Positions 35,017 to 45,352 of a stretch of 64,000 bases of DNA are shown piece after piece. The number at the start of each line of letters is the position of its first letter. Positions within the stretch are counted from its first letter, which is position 1. Under the pieces are notes generated by a model, which saw nothing but the letters and a program-made list of their open reading frames with translations, ran no database searches and was not told the DNA's origin. The position numbers and the translations under genes are program-made. The stretch covers positions 1,054,001-1,118,000 of the forward strand of contig NZ_JAEQNA010000001.1 of the NCBI RefSeq assembly GCF_016722895.1. Reading direction: 5' to 3'. The DNA is from Ramlibacter aurantiacus (GTDB lineage Bacteria > Pseudomonadota > Gammaproteobacteria > Burkholderiales > Burkholderiaceae_C).

Positions 35017-36027
35017 TCAGGGGCCGGCGTCGACCGGCCTGGATTCGAGGTAGTGCTCCACATACAGCTGGCGCACCAGCACCATCAGCACCACCATCAT
35101 GGGCGTGGCCAGCAGCACGCCCCCCAAGCCCAGCAGCGTGCCGAAGACCAGCACCGCCACCAGGCCCAGTACGGGCGGCAGGCGCACGGTCCAGCGCTGC
35201 GCCAGCGGCGTGACGACATAGGCCTCCAGCTGCTGCACCGCCAGCATCACCACCGCGACGTACAGCGCCGTTTCGGGGCCGACGGTGAAGGCGAACACCA
35301 CCGCGAGCACGCCCGCGACCAGCGGCCCGAAGAAGGGCACGAACTCCAGCAGCCCGGCCAGCAGCGCCAGCACCACCGGCAGGGGCGCACCCACCAGCGC
35401 CAGGCCGATCCAGGTGAACAGGCCGACGAACACCATGGCAATGCCCTGGCCCCTCAGCCACCCTGCCAGTGCCTGGCCGGCGCAACGCAGCGCGGCGTCG
35501 GCCAGGTCGCGCCGATCGACCGGGAACAGACGCAACAGCCCGTCGTGGTACAGCCGCCGCTCCGCTGCCAGGTAGATGCCCGCCGTCAGCACCAGCAGCA
35601 GGTGCAGGACCACGGTGATCGTCAGTCCCGCCGCGCTGGCCAGTCGCGGCCACGGCAGCCCGTCGCCGGTGGCCCGGTCCCAGAGCGAGAGCACGCGTGA
35701 TCCGAGCGGCTGCGAACCGAGCCACGCGCGCAGCTTGGCGATCGCGTCGTCGAAGTTGTCCCGGAGCGTTTCGACCTGGTCGCTGACCTCGACGCCGATG
35801 AACCACACCAGCGAGGACAGCAGCACCATGGCCACGATCACCGTGACCAGCACCGCCAGCTGGTGGCGCATGGCTGCCAGCCGGTTGATCCAGTCCGCGG
35901 CGCCGCTCACGATCACCGCCACGATCACGGCGCCGAACACCAGCAAGCCCACCTGCCGCAGCCACCAGGCGAGCACCAGCAGCGCCCCCAGTGCGAGGGC
36001 GACCAGGACGCGGGAGACGAAGGGCAT
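35017..36027 (-). CDS. AI-2E family transporter (TqsA/PerM-like), copy 2
   Basis: 336 residues, start at 36027, two bases after the stop of the previous paralogue. About eight helices with the family motif LLAGLLEFVPFFGPLVAGVLAVVFAFTVGP and the C-terminal QQLEAYVVTPLAQRWTVRLPPVLGLVAVLVFGTLLGLGGVLLATPMMVVLMVLV region. Family members have been linked to autoinducer-2 export and Na+/H+ antiport; neither can be told from sequence. It shares layout with the next-door copy but the two differ well beyond recent duplication. Confidence 0.92.
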   Translation of the reverse strand: MPFVSRVLVALALGALLVLAWWLRQVGLLVFGAVIVAVIVSGAADWINRLAAMRHQLAVLVTVIVAMVLLSSLVWFIGVEVSDQVETLRDNFDDAIAKLRAWLGSQPLGSRVLSLWDRATGDGLPWPRLASAAGLTITVVLHLLLVLTAGIYLAAERRLYHDGLLRLFPVDRRDLADAALRCAGQALAGWLRGQGIAMVFVGLFTWIGLALVGAPLPVVLALLAGLLEFVPFFGPLVAGVLAVVFAFTVGPETALYVAVVMLAVQQLEAYVVTPLAQRWTVRLPPVLGLVAVLVFGTLLGLGGVLLATPMMVVLMVLVRQLYVEHYLESRPVDAGP

Positions 36028-36029
36028 GG

Positions 36030-37112
36030 TCAAGCCCGGCGGCCGGGCGTGCCCGGCACCTTGACCGGCTCTCCCAGCACGTCCTGCTGATAGAGCATCT
36101 TCACGCCCACCATCAGCACCACCAGCAAGGGGGTGGCGAAAACGGCACCGGCAATGCCGAACAGCAAGGTGAACGCGATGGCCGCCACCAGGATCAACGC
36201 CGGCGGGACCGACACGGCCTTTTTCTCCACCAGGGGCTCGAACAGGTTGCCTTCGGTTTGCTGGATCGCCAGCACCAGCAGGAGCGCGTAGACCGCGGTC
36301 GTCGGATCGACGGTCAGCGCCACCAGCACGATGGGGATGCCGGCGACGATGGAGCCGAAGAAGGGCACGAATTCCAGCAGGCCGGCGATGACGCCCAGCG
36401 GAACGGCCAACGGCACGCCGACCAGCAGCAGGCCTGCCGAAGTCACCAGCGCCACCAGCAGCATCACCACGGCACGGCCCATCAGCCACAGCCACAGCGC
36501 ACGACCGCACGCGTGCAGCACCTCCCGGATCCGGGCCTGCCGGTGCCGGGGAAACAGCCGCACCGCGCCCTCGACATAGAGCTGCGGCGACACCGCCAGG
36601 TACAGCCCGGCGAAGGCCACCACTACGATGCTGAGCGCACCTTCCACCGTCTTGCCCAGCATGGCGGGCAGCTGCCCCAGCACGCTGGTGCCGCTCCTGA
36701 CCCCTTCGGAGGCCGCCGACAGCACGGACTCTCCCCAAGGCAGCTGCGCCACCATCTCGCGCACCCGCTGCACGCCCTCCTGCAGCGTCTGCGACAACTG
36801 GGACAGCTCGCGGCCCATGGCGGCGCCCATGGCCACCGCGCCACCGACCACCAGGACCAGCAGCAGCGCCGCCACCGCCACCGTGCCCACCGCCATCGAC
36901 AGGCCCGTCCAGCGGTGCACCGGCCGCGCCAGGCCGCGCAGGAACACGGCCAGCAGCACGCCACCGAATGCGAGCAGCAGGGCCGGGTAGATCCACCACA
37001 GCGCCAGCACCAGCGCCACCAGCCCGATGACGATTCCCGTGAGGCGGACCATCGTTCGGGATCGAGGTTGTTCGGCGACGGACGGCTCGCCCGCTTCGGG
37101 AGGATGACTCAT
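36030..37112 (-). CDS. AI-2E family transporter (TqsA/PerM-like), copy 1
   Basis: 360 residues from MSHPPEAGEP at 37112. A hydrophilic tail of ~20 residues precedes the helices; motif GVIAGLLEFVPFFGSIVAGIPIVLVALTVDPTTAVYALLLVLAIQQTEGNLFEPLVEKKAVSVPPALILVAAIAFTLLFGIAGAVFATPLLVVLMV is a full match to the family. First gene of a five-gene minus-strand unit: AI-2E, AI-2E, histidine kinase, MscS, DUF2254. The 212-base gap to the divergent glycogen phosphorylase gene should hold promoters for both, but no clear -10/-35 pair stood out. Confidence 0.92.
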   Translation of the reverse strand: MSHPPEAGEPSVAEQPRSRTMVRLTGIVIGLVALVLALWWIYPALLLAFGGVLLAVFLRGLARPVHRWTGLSMAVGTVAVAALLLVLVVGGAVAMGAAMGRELSQLSQTLQEGVQRVREMVAQLPWGESVLSAASEGVRSGTSVLGQLPAMLGKTVEGALSIVVVAFAGLYLAVSPQLYVEGAVRLFPRHRQARIREVLHACGRALWLWLMGRAVVMLLVALVTSAGLLLVGVPLAVPLGVIAGLLEFVPFFGSIVAGIPIVLVALTVDPTTAVYALLLVLAIQQTEGNLFEPLVEKKAVSVPPALILVAAIAFTLLFGIAGAVFATPLLVVLMVGVKMLYQQDVLGEPVKVPGTPGRRA

Positions 37113-37324
37113 GCCGCGATTGTTGTGCCGCCGGCAGGCGGCGGGGAAACAAAGCGCAGCGCTGAGATGACACCGGCACCCCGCGCCCCGGCACGGGCGG
37201 TAGCAGACGTTCGATCTCGTCACGCGGGCGAGTCGCCCCGGCGGGCGGCGACCGCGTTAACCTTCCCGGCCAGCCCGACAGCCCTCGTCGAACGCCCTCC
37301 GGGCGGGACGACCAAGAACAAGTC

Positions 37325-39004
37325 ATGACATCAGCCCGACTCCCCCGCATCGCCTACTTCTCCATGGAAATCGCCTTGGAGGACGGGATCCCCACCTACA
37401 GCGGCGGCCTGGGCGTGCTGGCCGGCGACACCATGCGCAGCGCGGCCGACCTGGCGTTGCCCGTGGTGGGCGTGACGCTCGCCAGCCGCAGCGGCTATTT
37501 CCGCCAGCAGATCGCCGCCGGCGCCCAGCACGAGCAGCCGCAGGACTGGAACCCGGCCAGCCGAACCGAGCCGGTGAAGCTGAAGGTGCCGGTGCGGATC
37601 GGCGGCCGTGAAGTCTGGGTCACGGCCTGGGAGTACCGGGTCTCGAGCCGTTGCGTCGACTCGCAGCCGGTGCCGGTGCTGCTGCTGGACACCGACCTGC
37701 CCGAGAACCATCCGCAGGACCGCTCGCTCACCGGCGCGCTGTATGGCGGCGACAACCCGTACCGGCTGGCCCAGGAGATCGTGCTGGGCATCGGCGGCGC
37801 GCGGCTGCTCGCGGCGATGGGCCTGGGCATCGACAAGTACCACCTGAACGAGGGGCATGCCGCCCTGCTGACGCTGGAGCTGCTGCGCGACCGGCTGCAG
37901 GCGCCTGGGGCCACGCCGGAGGCCGCCATCGAGTCCGTGCGCCAGCGATGCGTCTTCACCACCCACACGCCGGTGCCGGCGGGCCACGACCAATTCGAGT
38001 ACGACCTCGCGTTCGCCTACCTGGGCGAGCCGGTGCCGCCGGGGCTGCTGCGCTCACTCGGCGGGGCCGAGCGGCTGAACATGACGCGGCTGGCGCTGAA
38101 CCTCAGTGGCTGGGTCAACGGCGTGGCCCAGCGCCACGCGGAGGTCTCGCGCACCATGTTCCCGGGCTACGAGGTGCATGCGATCACCAACGGCGTGCAT
38201 CCCTGGTCCTGGGCGTCCGACGGGCATCGCGCGCTGTATGACCGCTACGTGCCGCACTGGTGCCACGAGCCCGAACAACTGATCCACGCCACCCGGATTC
38301 CGCTGCCGGAGATCGCGCAGGCCCACGCCTCGGCCAAGGAGGCGCTGCTGCGGACGGCTGCCGAACGGGTGGGCGACCATGGCCTGCGGATGGACCGGCT
38401 GACCGTGGGCTTCGCCCGGCGCATGACGGCCTACAAGCGCCCCCTGCTGCTGTTCTCGGACCTGCCGCGACTGCGCCGCATCGCGCAGCGCTGGCCGCTG
38501 CAGATCGTGATGGGCGGCAAGGCGCATCCGCGCGACCTGGAAGGCAAGCAGCACATCGAGCGCCTGCACGGGCTGGCGCGCGAGTTGGCGCCGGAGATTT
38601 CGCTGGTGTTCCTGCCCGACTACGGCATGGGCCTGGCGCGCTGCATGGTCCCGGGCGTGGACCTGTGGCTGAACACGCCCCAGCGCCCGCTGGAGGCCTC
38701 GGGCACCAGCGGCATGAAGGCGGCGCTGAACGGCGTTCCCAACCTCAGCGTGCTGGACGGCTGGTGGCTGGAAGGCTGCGAGGAAGGCATCACCGGCTGG
38801 GCCGTGGGCCCGGACGGCCCGCACGACCCGGCGGTGGATGCGCAGTCGCTGTACCAGAAACTGGAACATGTGGTGGCACCGATGTTCTACCAGGATCCGC
38901 AGGCCTGGCACTTCCTCGGCCGCGAGGCCATCTCGCGCAACGGCTCGCAGTTCAATTCACACCGGATGCTGCGGCGCTATGTGCTGGAGGCCTATTCGCG
39001 GTGA
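37325..39004 (+). CDS. glgP: Alpha-glucan (glycogen/starch) phosphorylase, short form
   Basis: 559 residues, against ~800 for classical GlgP; this is the short GT35 class common in bacteria and archaea. Conserved blocks: AYFSMEIALEDGIPTYSGGLGVLAGD at the N-terminus, YHLNEGHAALLTLEL, FTTHTPVPAGHDQF, TNGVH, and the pyridoxal-phosphate Lys in EASGTSGMKAALNG (Lys465). It removes glucose units from storage glucan as glucose-1-phosphate. No other glycogen genes are nearby. A small hairpin (GAGGAAG/CTTCCTC, 39003-39023) overlaps the stop, followed directly by the repeat array. Confidence 0.92.
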   Translation: MTSARLPRIAYFSMEIALEDGIPTYSGGLGVLAGDTMRSAADLALPVVGVTLASRSGYFRQQIAAGAQHEQPQDWNPASRTEPVKLKVPVRIGGREVWVTAWEYRVSSRCVDSQPVPVLLLDTDLPENHPQDRSLTGALYGGDNPYRLAQEIVLGIGGARLLAAMGLGIDKYHLNEGHAALLTLELLRDRLQAPGATPEAAIESVRQRCVFTTHTPVPAGHDQFEYDLAFAYLGEPVPPGLLRSLGGAERLNMTRLALNLSGWVNGVAQRHAEVSRTMFPGYEVHAITNGVHPWSWASDGHRALYDRYVPHWCHEPEQLIHATRIPLPEIAQAHASAKEALLRTAAERVGDHGLRMDRLTVGFARRMTAYKRPLLLFSDLPRLRRIAQRWPLQIVMGGKAHPRDLEGKQHIERLHGLARELAPEISLVFLPDYGMGLARCMVPGVDLWLNTPQRPLEASGTSGMKAALNGVPNLSVLDGWWLEGCEEGITGWAVGPDGPHDPAVDAQSLYQKLEHVVAPMFYQDPQAWHFLGREAISRNGSQFNSHRMLRRYVLEAYSR

Positions 39005-39039
39005 GGAAGGAAGAGGCTTCCTCCGGATAGGTCGGTGCG

Positions 39040-39230
39040 GGGGCCCTTCGACAGGCTCAGGGCGAACGGGGGTGGGGCTCAGGGCGAACGGGGGTGGGGC
39101 TCAGGGCGAACGGGGGTGGGGCTCAGGGCGAACGGGGGTGGGGCTCAGGGCGAACGGGGGTGGGGCTCAGGGCGAACGAGGGTGGGGCTCAGGGCGAACG
39201 AGGGTGGGGCTCAGGGCGAACGAGGGTGCT
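39040..39230. repeat. Tandem array, eight 22-bp units (repeat locus C)
   Basis: The dispersed element (CCCTTCGACAGGCTCAGGGC, from 39044) is followed by eight units spaced exactly 22 bases, counted by GCTC at 39055, 39077, 39099, 39121, 39143, 39165, 39187 and 39209. The unit is GCTCAGGGCGAAC plus GGGGGTGGG; the last three units carry GAGGG instead. The units are almost identical, so this expansion looks younger than locus B. The final two units are inside the monooxygenase gene on the other strand. Confidence 0.94.
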
Positions 39231-40399
39231 CGTCGGCGCCTCCCCGTACAACCAGGGAAGGTCCATCAACCGCGCCCCCAGCAGGCGCAGCGACGCATCC
39301 CGCGCGAGCCGCAGCGGGCCTGCGGCGTGGAAGATGACCCCGTTGCGCAGCGAGCGGCGCTGCACCCGCGCGCAGCGTGCCCAACGGGCCTGCGCATAGC
39401 GGGCGAAGGCCTGCTCCACGGGCAGCTGCGTCGCCAGCAGGCGGCCGAGGACGTGGGCATCTTCGAGCGCCATGGCCGCACCCTGCGCCAGGTAGGGCCG
39501 CATCGGATGCGCCGCGTCACCCAGCAGCGCCAGCGGGCCGCGGGCCATCCCGGCGGGGCCGGCCAGCGGCGGCCGGTCGTGCAGCACCCACATGCCCCAG
39601 GCGGGCACGCACTCGAGCAGCTCGCGCAGCGGGCCGCCCAGGCGCAGCCGCGCCAGGTCCGGGCCGGCTGACGCGGCGGGGTCGTCCCAGCCGGCGCGGT
39701 CGCCCGAAGTGGATTGCTCGATCACGCAGACGAGGTTCAACGCCTCGCCCGCGCGCACCGGGTAGCTGACCGCATGCAGGCGCGGGCCGAGCCAGGCATG
39801 GACCTCCGGGGCGCGAAACGGCGCCGGCACGTCCTGCATCGGCAACAGCGCGCGCCAGGCCACGTGGTCCGACGCGCGAGGCGGACCGTCGCCCAGCAGC
39901 CATTGCCGCAGCGCGCTCCACAGGCCGTCGGCACCGACCGCCGCATCCGCTTCCAGCGCGGATGCGGCGCTGCGGCGCAGCCGCACCCGGCCTTGCGCCA
40001 ACTGCAGGTCCTGGACCCGCGCGCCGGTCTGCAGGTCGACGCCGGCCTCGCGCACCGCCTGCAGCAGCGTGGCTTGCAGATCGGCCCGGTGCACCGTGAG
40101 ATAGGGGGCGCCGTAGCGCCGGTCGAATGCCGGGCCCAGCGGCAGTGACGCCAGCTCGCGGCCGCAGGCCGCATCGCGTGCCACCAGCCGCTGCGGGTGC
40201 GCGGCGCGCGCGGCCATCGCGTCCAGCAGCCCGAAGTCGCGCAGCACGCGCGTCGCGTTGGGGCCGAGCTGGATGCCGGCGCCGACCTCGGACAGGCTCG
40301 CCGCCTGCTCCAGCACGCGCACCTGCCAGCCGGCGCGCGTTGCGGCCAGCGATGCCGCCAGGCCACCGATGCCGGCGCCGGCGACCACCAGGTGCCGGG

Positions 40400-40403
<4 letters not shown>
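39189..40403 (-). CDS. FAD-dependent monooxygenase (salicylate/6-hydroxynicotinate hydroxylase-like)
   Basis: 404 residues. GxGxxG motif [42 protein letters not shown], the mid DG motif ([13 protein letters not shown]) and the second FAD motif [29 protein letters not shown]. It uses NAD(P)H and O2 to hydroxylate an aromatic or similar ring. The start overlaps the aconitase stop by four bases. The last ~13 residues ([13 protein letters not shown]) are encoded by the repeat array, and its TGA stop comes from the repeat unit, so the original 3' end has been replaced or extended by repeat DNA. Confidence 0.9.
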
Positions 40404-43267
<2,864 letters not shown>

Positions 43268-43354
43268 GCTGGGGCGTCCTCTCTCTGAAACCGGACATTT
43301 TGCCGCGACCTGTCGCCTGCGGGTGTCAACGCCTCCGTCAGCTTAGACCCTGTA

Positions 43355-43382
43355 GGAACTACCAGGGGTGAGCCGCCACACA
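43355..43382 (+). promoter_or_regulatory. Candidate HrpL-type promoter (hrp box) 1
   Basis: GGAACT at 43355-43360, 15 bases, then CCACACA at 43376-43382. The published hrp box is GGAACC-N15/16-CCACNNA; this has one mismatch (the sixth base). It ends 44 bases before the ATG at 43427. Because the box overlaps an earlier in-frame ATG (43382), that ATG cannot be the start if the promoter is real. Confidence 0.65.
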
Positions 43383-43426
43383 TGCGCGCCCAGCTCATCC
43401 GCTGGATATTCAGGGAGATTTCACAG

Positions 43427-45088
43427 ATGTATCCGATGGTGTCCAAGACGCCCCAGCACCGGCCGTTTGCGCTGGCCGACTCCAAGCATTGTTCTCATCT
43501 CGACTCGCCGGCCGACCAGGCTCGCATGCCGCTGGCCCGGCCGCATACCGACCCTGAGCCCAGCACCGTGGTCGAGCTGCAAGCCAAGGTCCTGCCCGAC
43601 GCCACCTGGATCAACCAGGCGCAGCGCCTCGCCAAGCTGGGCCGCTCCGCCACCCGGCACTGCAACCTGGAGATGGAAGCCCACACCATCGGGCCGACCG
43701 GACCACGCCACCGGAAGATCACTGAGCTCATCAGCGACTGCGAAAACTTGCTCGCCGCGCCGCCACCTCACGGCGGCGATGCGCCCGCTGAAGCTCGCAC
43801 GCGCGAGCTGCTGCAGGAGCTGCGGGAAGTCCAGGCCCTGGCGAGCGGCCACTTGGCCGTGGCACGGTCGGCTTACGACAGCGTCAGCATCCTCGCGTCG
43901 ACCCTGCTGCACGCCTCCGAGGGCCGCGATGCGCAGTTGATCGATGGGCTGCGGGCCGGGCTTCAGGACGGCTCGGCCGGCGGGCGGCGCAGGACCCTGC
44001 AGAGCACCGCCTCGTATTTCGCGAGCGCTGCCTACGGCAATGGGTTGGTCCTCGGCAAGGTGCTGGGCGGCTCGGGCGTGACGAGCGCGGACCACGCGGC
44101 GGCGCTGGACGGCTGCTTCGATCCGGCCAAGGAGAGCGCCCCGCCGGGGTGGGGGAGGCCCGATGCGCACCAGTTTCTGGCAGGGTACCGGGCCGCGATC
44201 CAGATGGATGCCCAACGATTCGCACGGACCTGGATGACCCGACTGACGCAGCTGCTCGCATCCGGCCCGGCCCAGCAGCTGAGTGCAGCGCAGCGGCTGC
44301 AACTGATGGCCGAAGGGACCGCTGTGATGATCCGCGCGCTGGGAGGACCACAGTTCGATGCCTCCGATCTATCGCTGGTGTTGCGCGGCCTTTCTCACCT
44401 GATCCGCTCGTCCGGGCGCGATCTCTCCTTTATCCACCAGGCACTCGTCGCGATGCAGAGCGGCCTGGTGCAGGGGATCTGCGACGGCGCACTGCACCCA
44501 CGATTCGTGAAGCCCTTGGCCGAACACATCGAGGACCTGGGGCGGCAGCTCTCGCCGGCGGTCGCACTGGATATGAGCTTCGACCTTCGCGGCGCACTCG
44601 GAACGAACCATCCGGCCCTCCAGCGTCTGTGGAAGTCCTCGTGGGCCGGCGGCTCTTCGGCACTCTATTCCGGGCTGCGCGACTACCTGGCGCCCCGGGT
44701 GATCCAGACGAATCCCGATGAATGGCCCGGGTACTGGTTGGCCCTCGTGGGTGATGTCGCGCCCTTCAAGGCACGGCGCCCGGTTTTCGGCTCTCCAGGG
44801 CCCGACTTCGGTCACTTCGTTTCCACCGCCGTCTACGCGGCAGAACTGGCAAGCGCGCACCGCCAGGATGCCGATGCATGGCTGATCGATTCGGGCCGTG
44901 AGCTGGCTCGCCGCCTGAGCGGGCCGGAGGGGATGACCAGACACCTCAAGGGGCAGTTCCAACGAGCGGCGAAGACGGCGGCGCATGGCAACACCGAGAT
45001 CGCCAGTCGACGGGCCAACCTGGTGACGCACGGCTTCGTCGAGTCGGCGTCCAGGCCGATGCAGCTTGCCGCGCTGGCGCCAGACTGA
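43427..45088 (+). CDS. Paralogue array gene 1: putative secreted effector-like protein
   Basis: 553 residues; family not recognised. Start at 43427 chosen for the AGGGAG site nine bases upstream and the promoter position. The N-terminus (MYPMVSKTPQHRPF) has no acidic residue in the first twelve and is Pro/Ser/His/Arg-rich, as in type III effectors. Three helical modules follow. The first contains GPTGPRHRKITELI and GNGLVLGKVLGGSGVTSADH. The second is MIRALGGPQFDASDLSLVLRG. The third runs from LVAMQSGLVQGI through ALDMSFDLRGAL and LQRLWKSSW to FGHFVSTAVYAAEL and WLIDSGRELARRL. No membrane segment or signal peptide. It is the most divergent member and ends 48 bases before the second box. Confidence 0.75.
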   Translation: MYPMVSKTPQHRPFALADSKHCSHLDSPADQARMPLARPHTDPEPSTVVELQAKVLPDATWINQAQRLAKLGRSATRHCNLEMEAHTIGPTGPRHRKITELISDCENLLAAPPPHGGDAPAEARTRELLQELREVQALASGHLAVARSAYDSVSILASTLLHASEGRDAQLIDGLRAGLQDGSAGGRRRTLQSTASYFASAAYGNGLVLGKVLGGSGVTSADHAAALDGCFDPAKESAPPGWGRPDAHQFLAGYRAAIQMDAQRFARTWMTRLTQLLASGPAQQLSAAQRLQLMAEGTAVMIRALGGPQFDASDLSLVLRGLSHLIRSSGRDLSFIHQALVAMQSGLVQGICDGALHPRFVKPLAEHIEDLGRQLSPAVALDMSFDLRGALGTNHPALQRLWKSSWAGGSSALYSGLRDYLAPRVIQTNPDEWPGYWLALVGDVAPFKARRPVFGSPGPDFGHFVSTAVYAAELASAHRQDADAWLIDSGRELARRLSGPEGMTRHLKGQFQRAAKTAAHGNTEIASRRANLVTHGFVESASRPMQLAALAPD

Positions 45089-45136
45089 CCCACACGGGCA
45101 CCGGCGTGGCACCAGCGGCATCTGTGGCTGCTGGGC

Positions 45137-45164
45137 TGAACCGCAGAGAGTCCGCTCCCACCAA
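45137..45164 (+). promoter_or_regulatory. Candidate HrpL-type promoter (hrp box) 2
   Basis: TGAACC at 45137-45142, 15 bases, CCACCAA at 45158-45164: one mismatch (first base) to GGAACC-N15-CCACNNA. The leader behind it resembles that behind box 3 (shared CCAACC...GGCC...GGCCTG...ACACATG). It ends 40 bases before the ATG of the remnant at 45205 and 188 bases before gene 2. Confidence 0.65.
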
Positions 45165-45204
45165 CCGCTGCCAGGCCAGCCGGCCTGGTTCAGGAGATGA
45201 ACAC

Positions 45205-45352
45205 ATGCGCCGCCGACGACATACGACACGCGTCCAGCCCGCTGGGCCGACAGATGATGGACGGCCTTCTTCGCGGCTTCACAGCCGTGACTTCGCCACC
45301 GGAGTGCAAGAGCGGTTCGTCGGTCCGCGGCTCACTCCAACCAGGAGTTGCC
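45205..45352 (+). pseudogene. Remnant of a seventh paralogue: start joined to a C-terminal tail in another frame
   Basis: An ATG at 45205 with AGGAG eight bases upstream sits where the starts of genes 1 and 3 sit relative to their promoters, but its frame holds only 51 codons and runs into gene 2. In the frame of 45197 the same DNA reads LGRQMMDGLLRGFTAVTS, closely like the C-terminal NPSRQRMVDCLVRGFTGVAS of gene 6. So leader and tail of a paralogue remain while the body is deleted and the frame is shifted. It may still be translated as a short leader peptide ahead of gene 2. Confidence 0.6.

Noticed and set aside
39003-39023. Intrinsic terminator after the glycogen phosphorylase gene
   Set aside because: The hairpin has only 7-base arms, overlaps the stop codon and has no T-run; mentioned in the gene entry but not called.
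43382-43426. ATG at 43382 as start of array gene 1
   Set aside because: It overlaps the candidate promoter and lacks a ribosome site, while ATG 43427 has AGGGAG at nine bases.
45197-45352. ATG at 45197 as start of array gene 2 (adding 52 residues)
   Set aside because: The ribosome site would touch the ATG directly, the extra residues look like a paralogue tail, and gene 4 aligns with the start at 45353.
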